Shown: in pieces, positions 20,779 to 31,893 of the stretch
Layout of the letters: every line of letters begins with the position of its first letter
Numbering within the stretch: the first letter of the stretch is position 1
Assembly (NCBI GenBank): GCA_033398695.1
Contig: CM065804.1
Location: 11,145,001 to 11,209,000, forward strand
Origin: Orobanche coerulescens
Lineage: Eukaryota; Streptophyta; Magnoliopsida; Lamiales; Orobanchaceae
Reading direction: 5' to 3'
DNA: 64,000 nt
The notes under the pieces: model-generated
Told to the model about the DNA's origin: nothing
Databases searched by the model: none
What the model saw: only the letters and a program-made list of their open reading frames with translations
Translations under genes and position numbers: made by a program

Positions 20779-23481
20779 TGTAATATCTGAATATTTGATA
20801 TGTAATTTATCTGTATTGGAACCTTCTTGATATTTGATTATGTGGTATTTCTGATTGATGTATGTTTCTACGCATTCATAAATTAATATTGTCGATTGTA
20901 TGATTTTATAGAGTTTTAGTTGTGCATGTTCTCATTCGTGATTAGCGCACGCTACACTTATTTCGTAGCGCACGCTAATACTGGGTGGTAGCGCATGCTA
21001 ATGTTATGACTTAACGCATGCTACACTTAGTCAACCAGATCGAGATAGGATCAGTAGGTGGGGAACCAGATCGCGGGAATCACGGACCATTTTGGACTCA
21101 CCCGGACTACTTTTGGAAAGTTGAGTCAACGGGGTTTAGCGCACGCTACAGAGTTGTTACTAGCGCGCACTAAATGAAGATCGATGGGTAGTTAGTGAAG
21201 TCAGTGAGCTTCGTAAAACTTGTTAGCGCACACTAACGAGTGTATAGCGCATGCTAACCTGCATTATTAGCATACGTTAAGGCTATTTAGCATATGCAAG
21301 GCCGGGGACAGTAGAATGTAGTAGCCTGAGAGCCCGTTAGCGCACGCTAAGCTGGAAGTGTAGCGCACACTAATAATCATTTCTTATAAATAAGACTGCA
21401 CCCCCATCTCATTTTTCACCCTGAACTTCGGCGTTTAATCGACTGCCACGATCTGGATTAGCAACCTCATGATATTTTCGCCCCATATAAACCTCTACCC
21501 ATGATTTGTTGAAGGCATAGAACATTGAAGATTGGTGTTCAAGCATCCGACGTTGATTTGCACCAAGTGTTTTCATTGTTCCCTTATTATTCATTCATTG
21601 TTCTTCCGTAGTAAGGTATGTGGTGCCTTAATCTTTTGTAATTCATGTTCTTAGTGATGTTCACAAGCATGCCATCAAGATTATTGAAGTTATTACCGGT
21701 ATATTAAATCGAACATCATGCTTAGGAGATTTTAGGCGATGTGAACTTAACTTCTTCATCAATCTTTGTTGAACCTTGCATATATCAACACATGGTTATA
21801 ATTGCAGAGATTCTTTAACTCACCTTGATGATAGTTTTGTGATGTTCTTGCGATGAATAACATGATTGTATCACAACCTAGAATAGGTGAATCCTAGAAT
21901 GATAATTTAGAGACGATTCCCCAAACATGGAACTTGTTTCGTATGGATGCTAATAGTCTTTGAATAATCCTCATGGTGATGATGTGTTCTTGAAGAACTT
22001 GATGAATTGATGAACGAAGCTGTTTAAATTATCGTTTTCAAAATGTTGATGATGTTCTTAGGAAGTTTTACCGGTATCATGATTACTTAGCGTTTGCTCT
22101 TGATGATTCTTATACATTATAACCATACGAGTAATTAAGAACGTCATAAAACGATAACCGATCGTAAGAACGAATTGAAGTTGGTATGAATACTTGAAAT
22201 GGAATGCGGATATATATATAGATAGTTGAACTAATCGGATTGAAACTAGGATTTCATTCCATTGAACTAGATATTGATAGTTATGAGAATATGTTATTGA
22301 ATGGATTATATCCCTTACAAGGTTGATTGTTTCGAGCGATTAGTACTAATCGTGGACCGTCTGTTCGTTTGTCAAGGAAGGAGTATTCCCATCTTTGAAT
22401 TGAGGCAAGTTATCTTGCTTGGTTATAACGATAATTGGAATTCTTGTGAATGTTATACATTTCGTGCGTACGTGTTGCTTTATGAATCTATGATTCATAA
22501 TGAGATATCGTGTTAACTCTTGTGTATCGTTTATGGTGGGATTGTATTCCCAAGTTCGTCCTTTTTGATATCGTTGATCTTGTTGATCATAGTTTATCGC
22601 TTTGGTGTCTTGATCCCCGTTGGATGAGTAATTTGTTGAGTTTCATTGTCATGTTGCATCGTGACATATCTGGAATCATATCTGCGTGCCGATTGGTTAT
22701 TGTGTAGGATTTTTAGCCAGGCACATATATAGTCATACGTGGATATTTCCGTATTGGACTGTGCACACGAGACGTAGTTCGTGAGGCTAATTAGGTGCAT
22801 TGTCACACGTATATTTTGGATTCCGTATACGGGGTGGACATGTACACGGACACATTTCCGGATCAGGCGTACTGTGATGCTCATCTTGAGCCATATTGTT
22901 GATCGTTCATAGCCCATGTATGATTGGATATGTTCGATGGTTTGTGACTGATTGTTCATACGCCCGAGGGGTATGTTCAATAGTCGGGATGTTTTCTTTG
23001 AGATCTAATATATATATATATATGAATTGTATAACATCTTGAGAATTATTATCATGTATATCTGATCCGGTGGTTTTGGGTGAAATACTTGTGTTGTATT
23101 TTAGGTCGAGGAAAGGCTATGACGCAGGGAGAGCACGACGGCGATGAAGGGTTTGCAGGATACTAGTTCAGGGGCCCCGAGTCTATTTTATTCAGTTGTG
23201 TTTTGAACCATGTATTGGTATTACTCCGCTTTGTTATAACTCATTTTAAATTGTATTAGTACTTTAAATATATTCCATCTCCATATGGTTTATATTAACG
23301 TTCGGATCCTCTGTGTGTGGCATTTTTAGTAATATGGTGTATGAACCTCTTGCCGAGGTGATAAATATTAAATTTTGGTTCGGTACCACAGTTATGATTT
23401 AATTGATTTGAGATGATATTTTGGTATTGCTTGGTGGGTCCCAGTGTGGGGTCCACGGCTGCCGCCTTTTTGGGTGTTACA
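20779..23481 (+). repeat. RT3 3' LTR
   Basis: 2703 bp from TGTAATATCTG to GGGTGTTACA. It has a TAGCGCACGCTA cluster (20940-21375), TATA box (21385-21392), donor-like GTAAG/GTATGT (about 21617) and acceptor-like TTTTAG/GT (23103). It lacks the C5/G5 stem-loop found in other families. Part of it matches the RT1 LTR. Small ORFs inside are not convincing genes. Confidence 0.88.
20940..21392 (+). promoter_or_regulatory. RT3 LTR promoter: TAGCGCACGCTA cluster and TATA box
   Basis: About ten copies or near copies of TAGCGCACGCTA (including CGCATGCTA and GCACACTA variants) spread over 430 bases, ending just upstream of TATAAATA at 21385-21392. Confidence 0.7.
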
Positions 23482-23482
23482 C

Positions 23483-24800
23483 CATATCAGTCTTCGAACG
23501 ACTGAGAGACAGGAGAAAATCCGAGAAAACAGCGCCAGCTCGGACGACGCAAAATCGATCCCATACTCCGGCCCAAGCACCCCCATCAGCTCCACACGAC
23601 AACTCGAGTGAGATCGAATATCTCAAAAAACATCTCACGGAGCTCGAGAACAAGCAAAAACAGCCGTCCCTAAGTTCAGGATGGCTAGATAGTCAGGAGA
23701 GCCCATTGACCCTAAGCGTTCTGGTAGAACCTTTCCCGGAAAAATTGAAGATTCCCCAGATCCCACCGTATAATGGCGAAACTGATCTTAAGGCTCACCT
23801 TGGGCATTATAATTCTTGGATGGATCTGCATGGGGTCCATGATGCATTTAGGTAATGAATGTTCTACCTAACCTTAGGAGAATGGGCTCATAGATGGTAC
23901 TGTTTGCTCCCCCATCATTCTGTCAAAACCTGGGCTCAGCACGCGGCGTTTCGGTCCCACTTCATGGGGTCTCAAGTGTGCGTCGCCCCACGCTCCTCCA
24001 TTTCTTATATCATACAAGGCCCAAATGAGTCCATGAAGAACCATATTTCCAGGTTCAATAAACAGATCCTGGAGATGGAGCCCATGTCTAATGATGAGTT
24101 GGCCATTATTGCTCAGGCCGACCTTTTGAAAAATTCATTCTTTCATTGGACGGTGTGTCAGAACACCCCACATACATACCAGAAATTCTTGGAGCGCGCC
24201 AACTCTCATATAGCCGCTGAGGCAGCCATGGTGGCCCCAGTCCTGGTCATGCCATCGGACCAGCGATGGTCGAACAAAAAGAAAGAAGAACGGCGTGATC
24301 CTCTACGCGAGGATCACCAAGAGCCACGCCGCGAAAATAAAGGGGCTGGACCCTCCGAAACTAGCCCCACTACTAGGAACTTCAGCGGGCGCGGAACCGA
24401 GCTTATGGCCAATTTTGCCGAGATCTACTCAGTGGGCACGACGGCCATATTTGATCAGATCAAGGGTTTGGGCTTGCTCCCGGTCCCTAGACCCATCTAA
24501 AAAGACCCAAAGGAGATGGATCAGACCCGCTTTTGTAAATACCACGAATCAGCGGGTCATAATACCGAGCAGTGCCGGGACCTCGTCGCCGCCTTGATCG
24601 CGGTATGCGACGACAATAGATTGAGGCAATTTACACAAAGTCGACCCCGGGATCCCCAGAACTAGGCCGATCCGGCCAAAGGAAAAAACGACCAATTGCC
24701 TCCACCACCTCAATTCCCCCAGGAGATACTCACCTTGATTGGGACAGCCAAGGTGGACGATCATCGGTCGAAACGCCAGAAGAAAGATCATACAAAATAA
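23483..24800 (+). pseudogene. RT5 gag relic (Tat-like)
   Basis: Gag core typical of Tat elements: PPYNGETDLKAHLGHYNSWMD, then RWYCLLPHHSVKTW, ESMKNHISRFNKQILEM and KFLERANSHIAAE. A CxxH-type zinc-binding motif (FCKYHESAGHNTEQC) lies near 24533-24577. Stops at 23853 and 23856, 24498, 24663 and 24798 are all in one frame. The first codons before 23482 belong to the RT3 LTR. Confidence 0.8.
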
Positions 24801-24807
24801 TTTTTCC

Positions 24808-25376
24808 ACACCCTATTACCCCTAGTCCAATGGACAAGTTGAGGCTGTCAACAAGATCATAAAGCAACACCTCAAGATACGTCTCGAAGAACTTAAGGGA
24901 TCATGGCCGGATGAGCTGCCCGGAGCCCTATGGACTTCCAGGACGACTCATCGATCTACCACCGGGGAAGCACCCATCTTCTTGGCTTTGGCACCGATGC
25001 TATCATTCCAGTAGAAATCGGGGTGCCAACCTATCGTGTGACCCATTTCGAGGAACATGATAATGACATAGCCCTCCAGGTGAACTTGGACCTTGTCGCA
25101 GAGAAACGAGCCCAAGCCGAAATGCAAAATGCTATTTACAAAAGAAGATGCAAGCGTTATTATAACTCCAAGGTTCACCAAAGAAGTTTCTAGATTGGGA
25201 ACCTTGTTTTAAAGCGAGTATTGGGGCCGGATCCTGGGCCACTTAGACCAAAATGGGAGGGACCATACAAGATCAGCGAAGTCCTCCATAATGGGGCCTA
25301 CCGGCTGGAATACCTGAGCGGCCAAAAATTTACTTATCCATGGAATGTCATGTATTTGAAGAAGTATTATCAATAA
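24808..25376 (+). pseudogene. RT5 integrase C-terminal relic
   Basis: Starts abruptly within the integrase catalytic core at a HPYYP.SNGQVEAVNK motif that includes the third catalytic acidic residue, then KGSWPDELPGALW, FGTDAIIPVEIGV, and a C-terminal domain ending LKKYYQ. Stops occur near 24823 and 25191, and there is a frameshift near 24985. The upstream catalytic region is missing. Confidence 0.82.
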
Positions 25377-25410
25377 AATCAAGGTCGGCTGTTCTTTTTT
25401 TAGCTCACAT

Positions 25411-25690
25411 CACCATAAGACCGAACTCGTCTCAGCACTATGAATGGCTGACTCCTCCGGAACCATAAGATCGACCTCGCCTCGGCACTATGAATGACCG
25501 ACTCCTCCAGCACCATAAGACCGAGCTCGCCTCGACACTATGAATTACCAGCTCCTCCAGCACTATAAGACTGAGCTCGCCTCGGCACTATGAATGATCG
25601 GCTCCTCCGGCACCATAGGACTGAGCTCGCCTCGGCACAATGAATGACCGGCCCCTATGGCACCATAAGATCGAGCCCCCATCGGCACCA
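25411..25690. repeat. 50-bp tandem repeat, 5.6 copies
   Basis: Units start at 25411, 25461, 25511, 25561, 25611 and 25661, each CACCATAAGA-xCGAGCTCGCCTCGGCAC-TATGAATGA-CTCCTCC with few changes. It lies between the integrase stop and the end of the antisense ORF, where Tat/Ogre elements often carry minisatellites. Confidence 0.9.
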
Positions 25691-25882
25691 TCAATATCGA
25701 AAAAGCAACGGCCAAACGAACCCGGACTCAACATCCAAGAAAAAACAACTAAAGAGGTACTATAAAGAAAATATTATTCATTAAAAAAAAACATTCTTAC
25801 AGGAACACCCAAAAAAAGCTAAGGAAAAACAAAGGCTACGGAGGCACGCAGGCCATGTACGAATAAACTTAAGAAGCTAAAG

Positions 25883-28054
25883 CTACTCGGCTCCACCGCT
25901 CTGGCCGGCCGCTTTAAACGACTGCCTCTCACCCTCATCGGCGGGGGCCGTATTCGCGCCTCTTGCAGCCTCATCGTCCTCCTCCGACTCGTCGGCGTCC
26001 ATCGGCTCCACCTGAAGGTCGGATGCCCGAACCACAATATAGGAATAGACTTCCTCAACCGTATTCCCCCTCCTTCATCAAGTCCAACATTCCATAACAG
26101 GTGGAGACATAGTTCAAGTTGAGCAACTCTTCGTGCTCGTCCGTCTTCTTGAAAGCCGCCAGACCCTTGGCATAACCTGTAGCCTCGCAGGAGTTGACCT
26201 GCTCGGTCATACGCTCGAGCTTAGCCTCCATATCCCTCAGATAGGCCTCATGCTCTGCTCGGAGCTCCTCGCACCGCCTATGCATGGACTCAGCCGCCTC
26301 AATCATCTCGCGGGCCTTCTCCATCCACAGGCCGGCCTCACTAGCACGGCTCTCCAAGATTTGCATCTCTCATTCATAGAGGTTATCTCCTCCTCCAGGG
26401 ACTTGATCATAGACGGGCAGAGATTATGCTCCTCCCGAAGGGCTTGAAGCTCGGCCACCACCTTTTTATGCTTCACAACCAAGTCCTGGAGCTCCCCGGC
26501 AGCCTTCACATAGGTGCCCAACGCACGACCAAGCTGAGCATTTCCAAACTAGATTTGCTCAGCGGGATCCATATCGTTGGTCACCAGCTCCAGTTTTGGC
26601 GTCCAGTCCCGAATAGGAACATGGCTGGATTCGGCCACGGCCGGAGGAACCCGATCAAGCATCTGTGCAGTTGGGGTGGCCGCCCGGACATAGTTGAGGA
26701 ACCAGCGTGTCCTCCGCCCCTTCATCCCAGCACAGGGATCCTCCCGGTCCTTGTTAACCGGAAGGTAGTGCCCCTCCAAATCGATCACGGCCTCCTTCTC
26801 AACCGCACGGCCAACCCGAACCAGACTCGGCGTGGACAAAACTTCAGGGACAGCATGAACCTCCTTTTTATTGACACCAGCCTCAGGCTTGGTGTCCGCC
26901 CTTTTCTGCTTGGCCTCCCCGCGCCTCCTCCTCCCGGCAGCCTCGGCAGCCAATCTCTCAACCCGCTGAGCAGGGGTTTCTCTCCTCCCCGAAGCGGCCT
27001 TAATCTTGGAAACTAAAAAAAAAATGGATAAAATTACCAGACTCAGACATCTTAGGATCGGTGGACCGGAGACCAGCAGCCCAGAGGTTCTCCTCGGTGG
27101 TTAGTAAATGCGATTTCCTCTGCTCGACTGAAAGATCTAAAAGCTTCTCCATCCAGCCGTCAAACTCAGAGGACGTCTCTTGTGCTGGAATATAATCTGC
27201 ACAGGAAACAAATGATAAGCGTTAGACAAAAATGACCAAAACAAAATATACACACTTACGCATTTTCGCAATAAAATGCTCCGGGACCCAAAGCCACGCG
27301 TCCACAACACCAGGCTCCAACTCATCCTCTGAGCTCCTCCAATCCCCCAATATAAAACCACTGCTCCTTCCAACTGTGTACGGTCTCCAGAACATCTACC
27401 ACCTTCTTGTGCATAGCATGCCGAGCAATCAAATAGAACCAGCCCGAGCTGGACCTTCCAACCGACCTCCACAAGAAAAGGCTATTGAATTCCTCAAAGC
27501 TGGGCTCGGGGCAACCTTGCTAGTTGAAGAAGATAAAAAAGCCCACCACCCGGGCCCACGCATTGGGGTGAATTTGCGCAATAGGAAGGCCCCACTTCCT
27601 CAGGGATAGGACCAGAGGAGGTGGGAACCTCAACCCCGCCAGCAAGGAATGGTAGTACACGGCCGTACAACTAAACGGCGGCAGGAGAGGCCTCTCCTCA
27701 GGGTACGGAACAAACATCCGCACCGCCGCCGGGATTTTGAATCGCCGCCGCTAGCTGCTCCTCCGTGACGGCACTGTGGATCGAGGCCAAGTCCCACACC
27801 GCCTCCACAAAAAGGGACGGCCTATGCCGAACCCAAGCCTCCTCGGGCTCAACTTCTTCTTCCTCATCCGCAGCTCCACCAACCTCCGCCAGTGGCGCCA
27901 CCACCTCCGCCTCTGCGACTTCCGGCGACCTCACAACCTCGCCGCCATCATCACTCCAGTCTACAGGCGTAGCCCCTAAAGACATACCTACCACCCCTGT
28001 CCGGTCCGGCGACACTACCAGTTACGCTCTCCTCACACCCTCCAGATCCGACAT
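25883..28054 (-). pseudogene. RT5 antisense ORF (gypsy-type additional ORF)
   Basis: A long minus-strand coding region, opposite to gag-int. Pieces in order: Met at 28054 with an early stop, so a frameshift is needed; an acidic segment (28015-27750, AADEEEEVEPEEAW); a conserved block (27723-27520, GLRFPPPLVLSLRKWGL, PNAWARVVGFFIF) resembling the Putative gypsy type transposon family (Pfam Transposase_28); HAMHKKVVDVLETVHSWKEQWFYI (about 27430-27340); a possible 63-base intron; a basic linker (26953-26549); a coiled-coil-like Glu/Lys-rich region (26521-26055); and an acidic tail ending KAAGQSGGAE at 25883. Frame changes lie between several pieces. The function of such ORFs is unknown; they are recurrent in Tat elements. 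Confidence 0.72.
27197..27259 (-). other. Possible intron in antisense ORF
   Basis: On the minus strand ATGC/GTAAGTGTG at 27259 and TTTCCTGTGCAG/AT at 27197 make canonical splice signals 63 bases apart. The downstream coding phase supports removal, but 63 bases is short for a plant intron. Confidence 0.4.
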
Positions 28055-28172
28055 ATTGACTGCTTAAAATGGAAAAAGTGGACGGGAAAGAGAAACACAC
28101 CAAAACTCTTTTCTATGCAAGAAACCAAAAAAAAATGGTGAAAGTAGAGAGAAGGAAGGAGAGAGAACCCCT

Positions 28173-28182
28173 CTATTTATAG
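28173..28182 (-). promoter_or_regulatory. TATA box of the RT5 antisense ORF
   Basis: Minus strand CTATAAATAG within CCCCTATAAATAGAGGGG, followed by a CT-rich leader and the first ATG about 120 bases on. The architecture is that of a plant RNA polymerase II promoter. Confidence 0.6.
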
Positions 28183-28614
28183 GGGAGACAAACATTGAAT
28201 GACCTAATGCGTGACCCTTCAACTCACATCAAACCGTCGCGAAGCGTAAACGGCGCCGTCAAACCAAATCCTGCCATGCGTCCCTCATCATGACACGTAA
28301 AACACGGAAATCGAACCGACATGTGTGATACTCGAGATTCTTAGTTCCGGTTATTTTTGAACTTTGCCGGTTGTGCCGATTATTTTGTTCTGTGGACGAT
28401 TTCTTGGTCCGGCATGATAGACCGGGTCGTGATATTCATCGGGTACGACTTTTCATTTCATAAGTCGAGCTAATCGTATGTCCTGTTTTGTTATTACTCG
28501 TCTTCTTCCAGATCGTTGTTGTGGTCCTATCGTAATTTTCGGTTCGTATCGGAATAGTTTTGCAGCCGGAGGTTTGCTGGCCAGACCTGTATGAAATGGC
28601 TGTGAAAACGGCAC

Positions 28615-28847
28615 TGCCGAGCGTCGTGTCTTGCGCCGGGTCGCCCAGGACCAGCAAGTCTGCCGAGACATGGCCGAGAACCCGCGCCAGATTTGCGCCG
28701 GGTGATGCGCCGTGTCAGATACGGCTGAGACACACGCGCAGGCATCTTGCGCCGGGTGTTGCGCCGTGTCGGTCAGGTCGCGCACTGACCCGCAACACGG
28801 CGCTGGTTGGGCCGTTTGTTGCGCCGTGTTCTACACCAGTATAAATA
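28615..28847 (+). promoter_or_regulatory. RT6 LTR1 promoter: inverted-repeat cluster and TATA box
   Basis: Repeated GCGCCGTGT, GCGCCGGGTG and ACACGGCGC. AACACGGCGC at 28794-28803 and GCGCCGTGTT at 28821-28830 form a perfect 10-base inverted pair just before TATAAATA (28840-28847). Confidence 0.7.
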
Positions 28848-29960
28848 TGACCAAGCAGTCATTTTTTTCACTCGTTTTCATTTCCTATCTTTCCTGTCCG
28901 CGGCTGGTGTCTTGGGGAAGTCGAAGACATGTTGTTATACTATGAATCCACGAAGTTTTGGAGTTCATATCATCGATTGATCATCACATAACATCCTTCA
29001 ATCCAGCGAATCAAAGTTAGTTTTCCTAAAACCTTAGTTTTTGGGAAATTGGGGGTTTTTGCTGATTTCGCCCGTTTGATCCGTAATAACTTAGAATAAT
29101 GAGGGATTGATGATTGTTAAGTTGCATTCTACCTGTTCTATCGTTGTTGCTTGGTTTGATTCGTCGTTTTGTTGAGTTCCTAATCGAAGCCTTGAAGGTG
29201 TTCGATAAAATGTCACAAAGGGGATTCGGGTGTTCTACGATTATTCTTCATCGTTCGTTCATTAATTTATTGATGGTATGATGTTAGGGTCAGATTCCTC
29301 ACAAAGAACTCGAGTCGGAACCCTTCCGTTCGTCGTTTTCTTCAAGCTTTCCGATCGTGGGTGTATTCTTTGTCTTCGCCGGAGAATTGTAGGTGTTCGA
29401 GGTTTCCGGTTGAGCCGTGTTCGTTGGAGTGTCCGGTATCGATTATCGAGGCAAGTATCTTGCCCATACATTACGTGTTTTGTGGGTATAATGGTTGTTA
29501 ATCGCCGATATGTGCTAAATAAATATTGATAACCATTTTTCAAAAGAATCGGTATATTTACTATCATGGTTTTATTAAAGGTGACCCGTGTGTTTCGGGA
29601 ATTAATATGCTTAATTGAATGTGTGTGCTAGTGGTGAGTATAGGATCGTATTACTTCCGTATGATGTCATTATGTAGGATTATGTCGTCGGTAAATGTAA
29701 AGTCAAATTCTTTGTTAAGATGTGTGCGTGGAGTCACGTGGTTATCGACGAATATGTGAGTTTGTGTGACATTGGTTGTGTCGTTTCGGTGCTGTTGAAA
29801 TATTGTGTTTCCGTGTAGATTGTTATAGTTCTGGGTCGTGAATATTTGTTGGATAATTTGGCCATTCTAGCAGTACCTCGAGTATATATATTTTGTTTGA
29901 CTCTCGTGGTTTGTGTTTTTGGAATTTGATCTGATGAGAGTTGTAAGGTTGTTCTCGGGG

Positions 29961-30104
29961 TACTCTCACCTGGGGTCGCTCGACGGGTCGCACAGGGACT
30001 TGACCGTGTGGTCTTGCGCGAGAGTTACTTTCGAGTGGGCATTCTCACCTGGAGTCGCTCGACGGGGCGCACAGGGACTTGGCCGAGTGGTCTTGCGCGA
30101 GAAT
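29961..30104 (+). repeat. 80-bp tandem hairpin repeats, RT6 LTR1
   Basis: Two copies (29961-30027, 30041-30104) of a CTCACCTGGGGTCGCTCGAC...GGTCTTGCGCGAGA unit. The ends TACTCTC/GAGAGTTA and ATTCTC/GAGAAT can pair, each closing its own copy. The same pair is in LTR2 (about 36838-36985) and LTR3 (about 43729-43872). Confidence 0.75.
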
Positions 30105-30573
30105 TGCAGTGTTTGTATTGTTGATTAATTGTGATATGTCCGGAGTATCACAATGCCTGGTGCTTGGAGGCTGAGATATTATATTAAGTCTTGGTGTTTG
30201 TCTAGAATGGCATAAGTGTAACGTGTGGTGTGTATTTATCTGTGGTAATGATTTGAATTGAGCCGGTTGGGTCGTGGACCCTATGTTTTGTTAACGGATT
30301 TATATTTTGGGAAAATAAACTCTGGGCTGTGACCCTAAGTGGTTTTCGACAAGTTGAGAATTATTTAATTACTTATGTTTTTCAAAACTCCCGAGATCTT
30401 GATTTGACTTTCAAAATGACTACTCGTTTCATTTATACTTTTACGGTTTGAACTACCTTTTAAATGAGACATCTCGGGAAGTCTTTTGTCTTGGATGAGT
30501 TACCGATTATTCAGATTATTGTATTCTTGGAATGTGTTGTGTATGGCTCGTAATTGCACTTTATACTTGCACT

Positions 30574-30639
30574 AGCAAAACAGTGGAGTTTTACTAACCC
30601 CTGAGTAATCATGGGGGTGGATATCTGTATTGTTTCCAG
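30574..30639 (+). other. Double stem-loop and acceptor-like site, RT6 LTR1
   Basis: AGCAAAAC...GTTTTACT, then TACTAAC (30592-30598), a CCCC-TGAGTAATCA stem-loop (30598-30617), and TTTCCAG/GT (AG 30638-30639). Relative to LTR2 the stem has a C-to-T change on one arm matched by G-to-A on the other. Confidence 0.6.
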
Positions 30640-31004
30640 GTACATGCAGTTTTTCGGGAGCAAGTCACAGGATCGGTACGAGGGATGATGAAAGACGAAT
30701 GATACTAATCACACGAAGGCCAGTTTTGGGTTCAGTTAGTCGAAGTCCATTGTATTGTCTTTCCGCTGTCTTATTGTTTGTTGTTTACAAGTATTTTACC
30801 CTTGCGTGGGTATGAGTCTGGATGGGTTTATGTATTTTGATTTGTAAGTCAGTGATGAAAGACCTAATCGGTCTAATGATTCGTGATTTTGTCACGTCGG
30901 TATGTAATGTAATGTGTTGTTTCGATGTCTAACCTGGTGGATCCTCACATAGAGGGTCTGCGGCGTGTAATATTCCCGGTCTATTTCTGGGGGTGTTACA
31001 TTTA

Positions 31005-31022
31005 TGGTATCGGAGCTTTAGG
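31005..31022 (+). other. RT6 primer binding site, unit 1
   Basis: TGGTATCGGAGCTTTAGG, initiator-Met type with one change from TGGTATCAGAGC, 4 bases after the LTR. Confidence 0.8.
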
Positions 31023-31810
31023 TTGCGGAAACCTAGGCTGTCGGGTCCAGTCGTGTATTGTTGGGTCTTGTCTTGTCAGATTGAGTCTGACTGATGTCGT
31101 GTAGCGACGCGTCGTCTGAGATGTCGGCCGTGATTAGTATCAAGGTGCAGCCATCATCTTCGTGCGATCTGTGGATGTAAGTCTCCCTACTACATGTTGT
31201 ACCACGAGCTATACGAGCCTGTGTGATTCTATGTTATGTAGTAGTATTTAAAGGTGCATCGTGAGTAAGTGACATATATTTGTTGATTCCCGTTTTGTGC
31301 TAGAATGAAGAATGATATTGCTAAATGTATCTTTGTATGAACTGTTTTTCTTGAAAGAATAACAATCTTGGAATTTAAAATTTTCGAAAGGTTTTCGGGG
31401 AGTCGTAAAATTTTTTAAGAAAATATCCTCCAAGGGAGGAAAATTTTTGATTTTTCGTATGATGACCTCAAGGTTGAAATTTTTGAGACTCCAAACTATC
31501 GATATTTCATTTTCATCTAATATTATAAGTTTTCCAAACATGATGATACTTCCGTTGTTGGGCAGTGGTGCTAGTTTTATAATTAAAATAGTAATGTGAA
31601 TGTTGAGTCGATCGGTATGTATATGTTGAGATAGTCCTCTTTATTGAGAGGTGAAATTTTGGTTTTTGATTGACAATTGTCTTTTGATGGTTGCTTGTGA
31701 GATGATGTAATTATGTGAATCGATGGCTTTCAGACTCATATGTATTGCTTATTTGTAACCTTCAATTCTAGTATTGCTTTGTATATGTTTGCAATCGTGT
31801 TGTTGATTAG

Positions 31811-31893
31811 AACGGCTAGCGCACGCCAAGTATGAGGTTAGCGCACGCTAACGTGGTATGAGTAGCGTACGGTTATCTTTGTTGTAGCGCGCG
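31811..31893 (+). promoter_or_regulatory. TAGCGCACGCTA cluster inside RT6 internal unit 1
   Basis: Four copies or near copies of the palindrome found in the U3 of RT3, RT7 and RT8, here outside an LTR and without a TATA box directly after it. Repeated in unit 2 at 38692-38775. Confidence 0.55.

Larger units (their letters stand above)
23482..28325 (+). mobile_element. RT5: internally deleted Tat-like element
   Basis: Fragment lying between the RT3 LTR and the RT6 array. It has a gag relic, then directly the last part of integrase; protease, RT and RNase H are deleted at about 24800-24808. Downstream come a 50-bp tandem repeat and a long antisense ORF with its own TATA box, an arrangement known from Tat-lineage elements such as Grande. 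No LTR is in the window: RT3 interrupts the left side and RT6 the right. Confidence 0.8.
28326..31000 (+). repeat. RT6 LTR copy 1
   Basis: 2675 bp, TGATACTCGAG to GGGTGTTACA. Modules: GCGCCGTGT/ACACGGCGC inverted repeats (28615-28830), TATA (28840-28847), donor-like site (GT at 29016, AAA/GTTAG, weaker than the other copies), AG/GCAAGT (29451), tandem hairpins (29961-30104), double stem-loop (30574-30617), acceptor AG (30638-30639). Confidence 0.92.

Noticed and set aside
20940..21375. CRISPR-like array of TAGCGCACGCTA repeats
   Set aside because: Repeats are 12 bases, spacing is irregular, copies vary, and the region is a plant LTR promoter.
22301..22980. Small ORFs in the RT3 LTR
   Set aside because: Short, on both strands, without domain resemblance, inside a defined LTR.
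26133..27016. Plus-strand ORFs opposite the RT5 antisense gene
   Set aside because: Shadows of the minus-strand coding region; they lack recognisable domains, whereas the minus strand has the Transposase_28-like block and coiled coil.
28453..28844. Overlapping Cys/Arg-rich ORFs on both strands in RT6 LTRs, repeated at about 35300-35760 and 42240-42650
   Set aside because: They come from the GC-rich inverted repeats upstream of the TATA box; no conserved frame between the three LTR copies.
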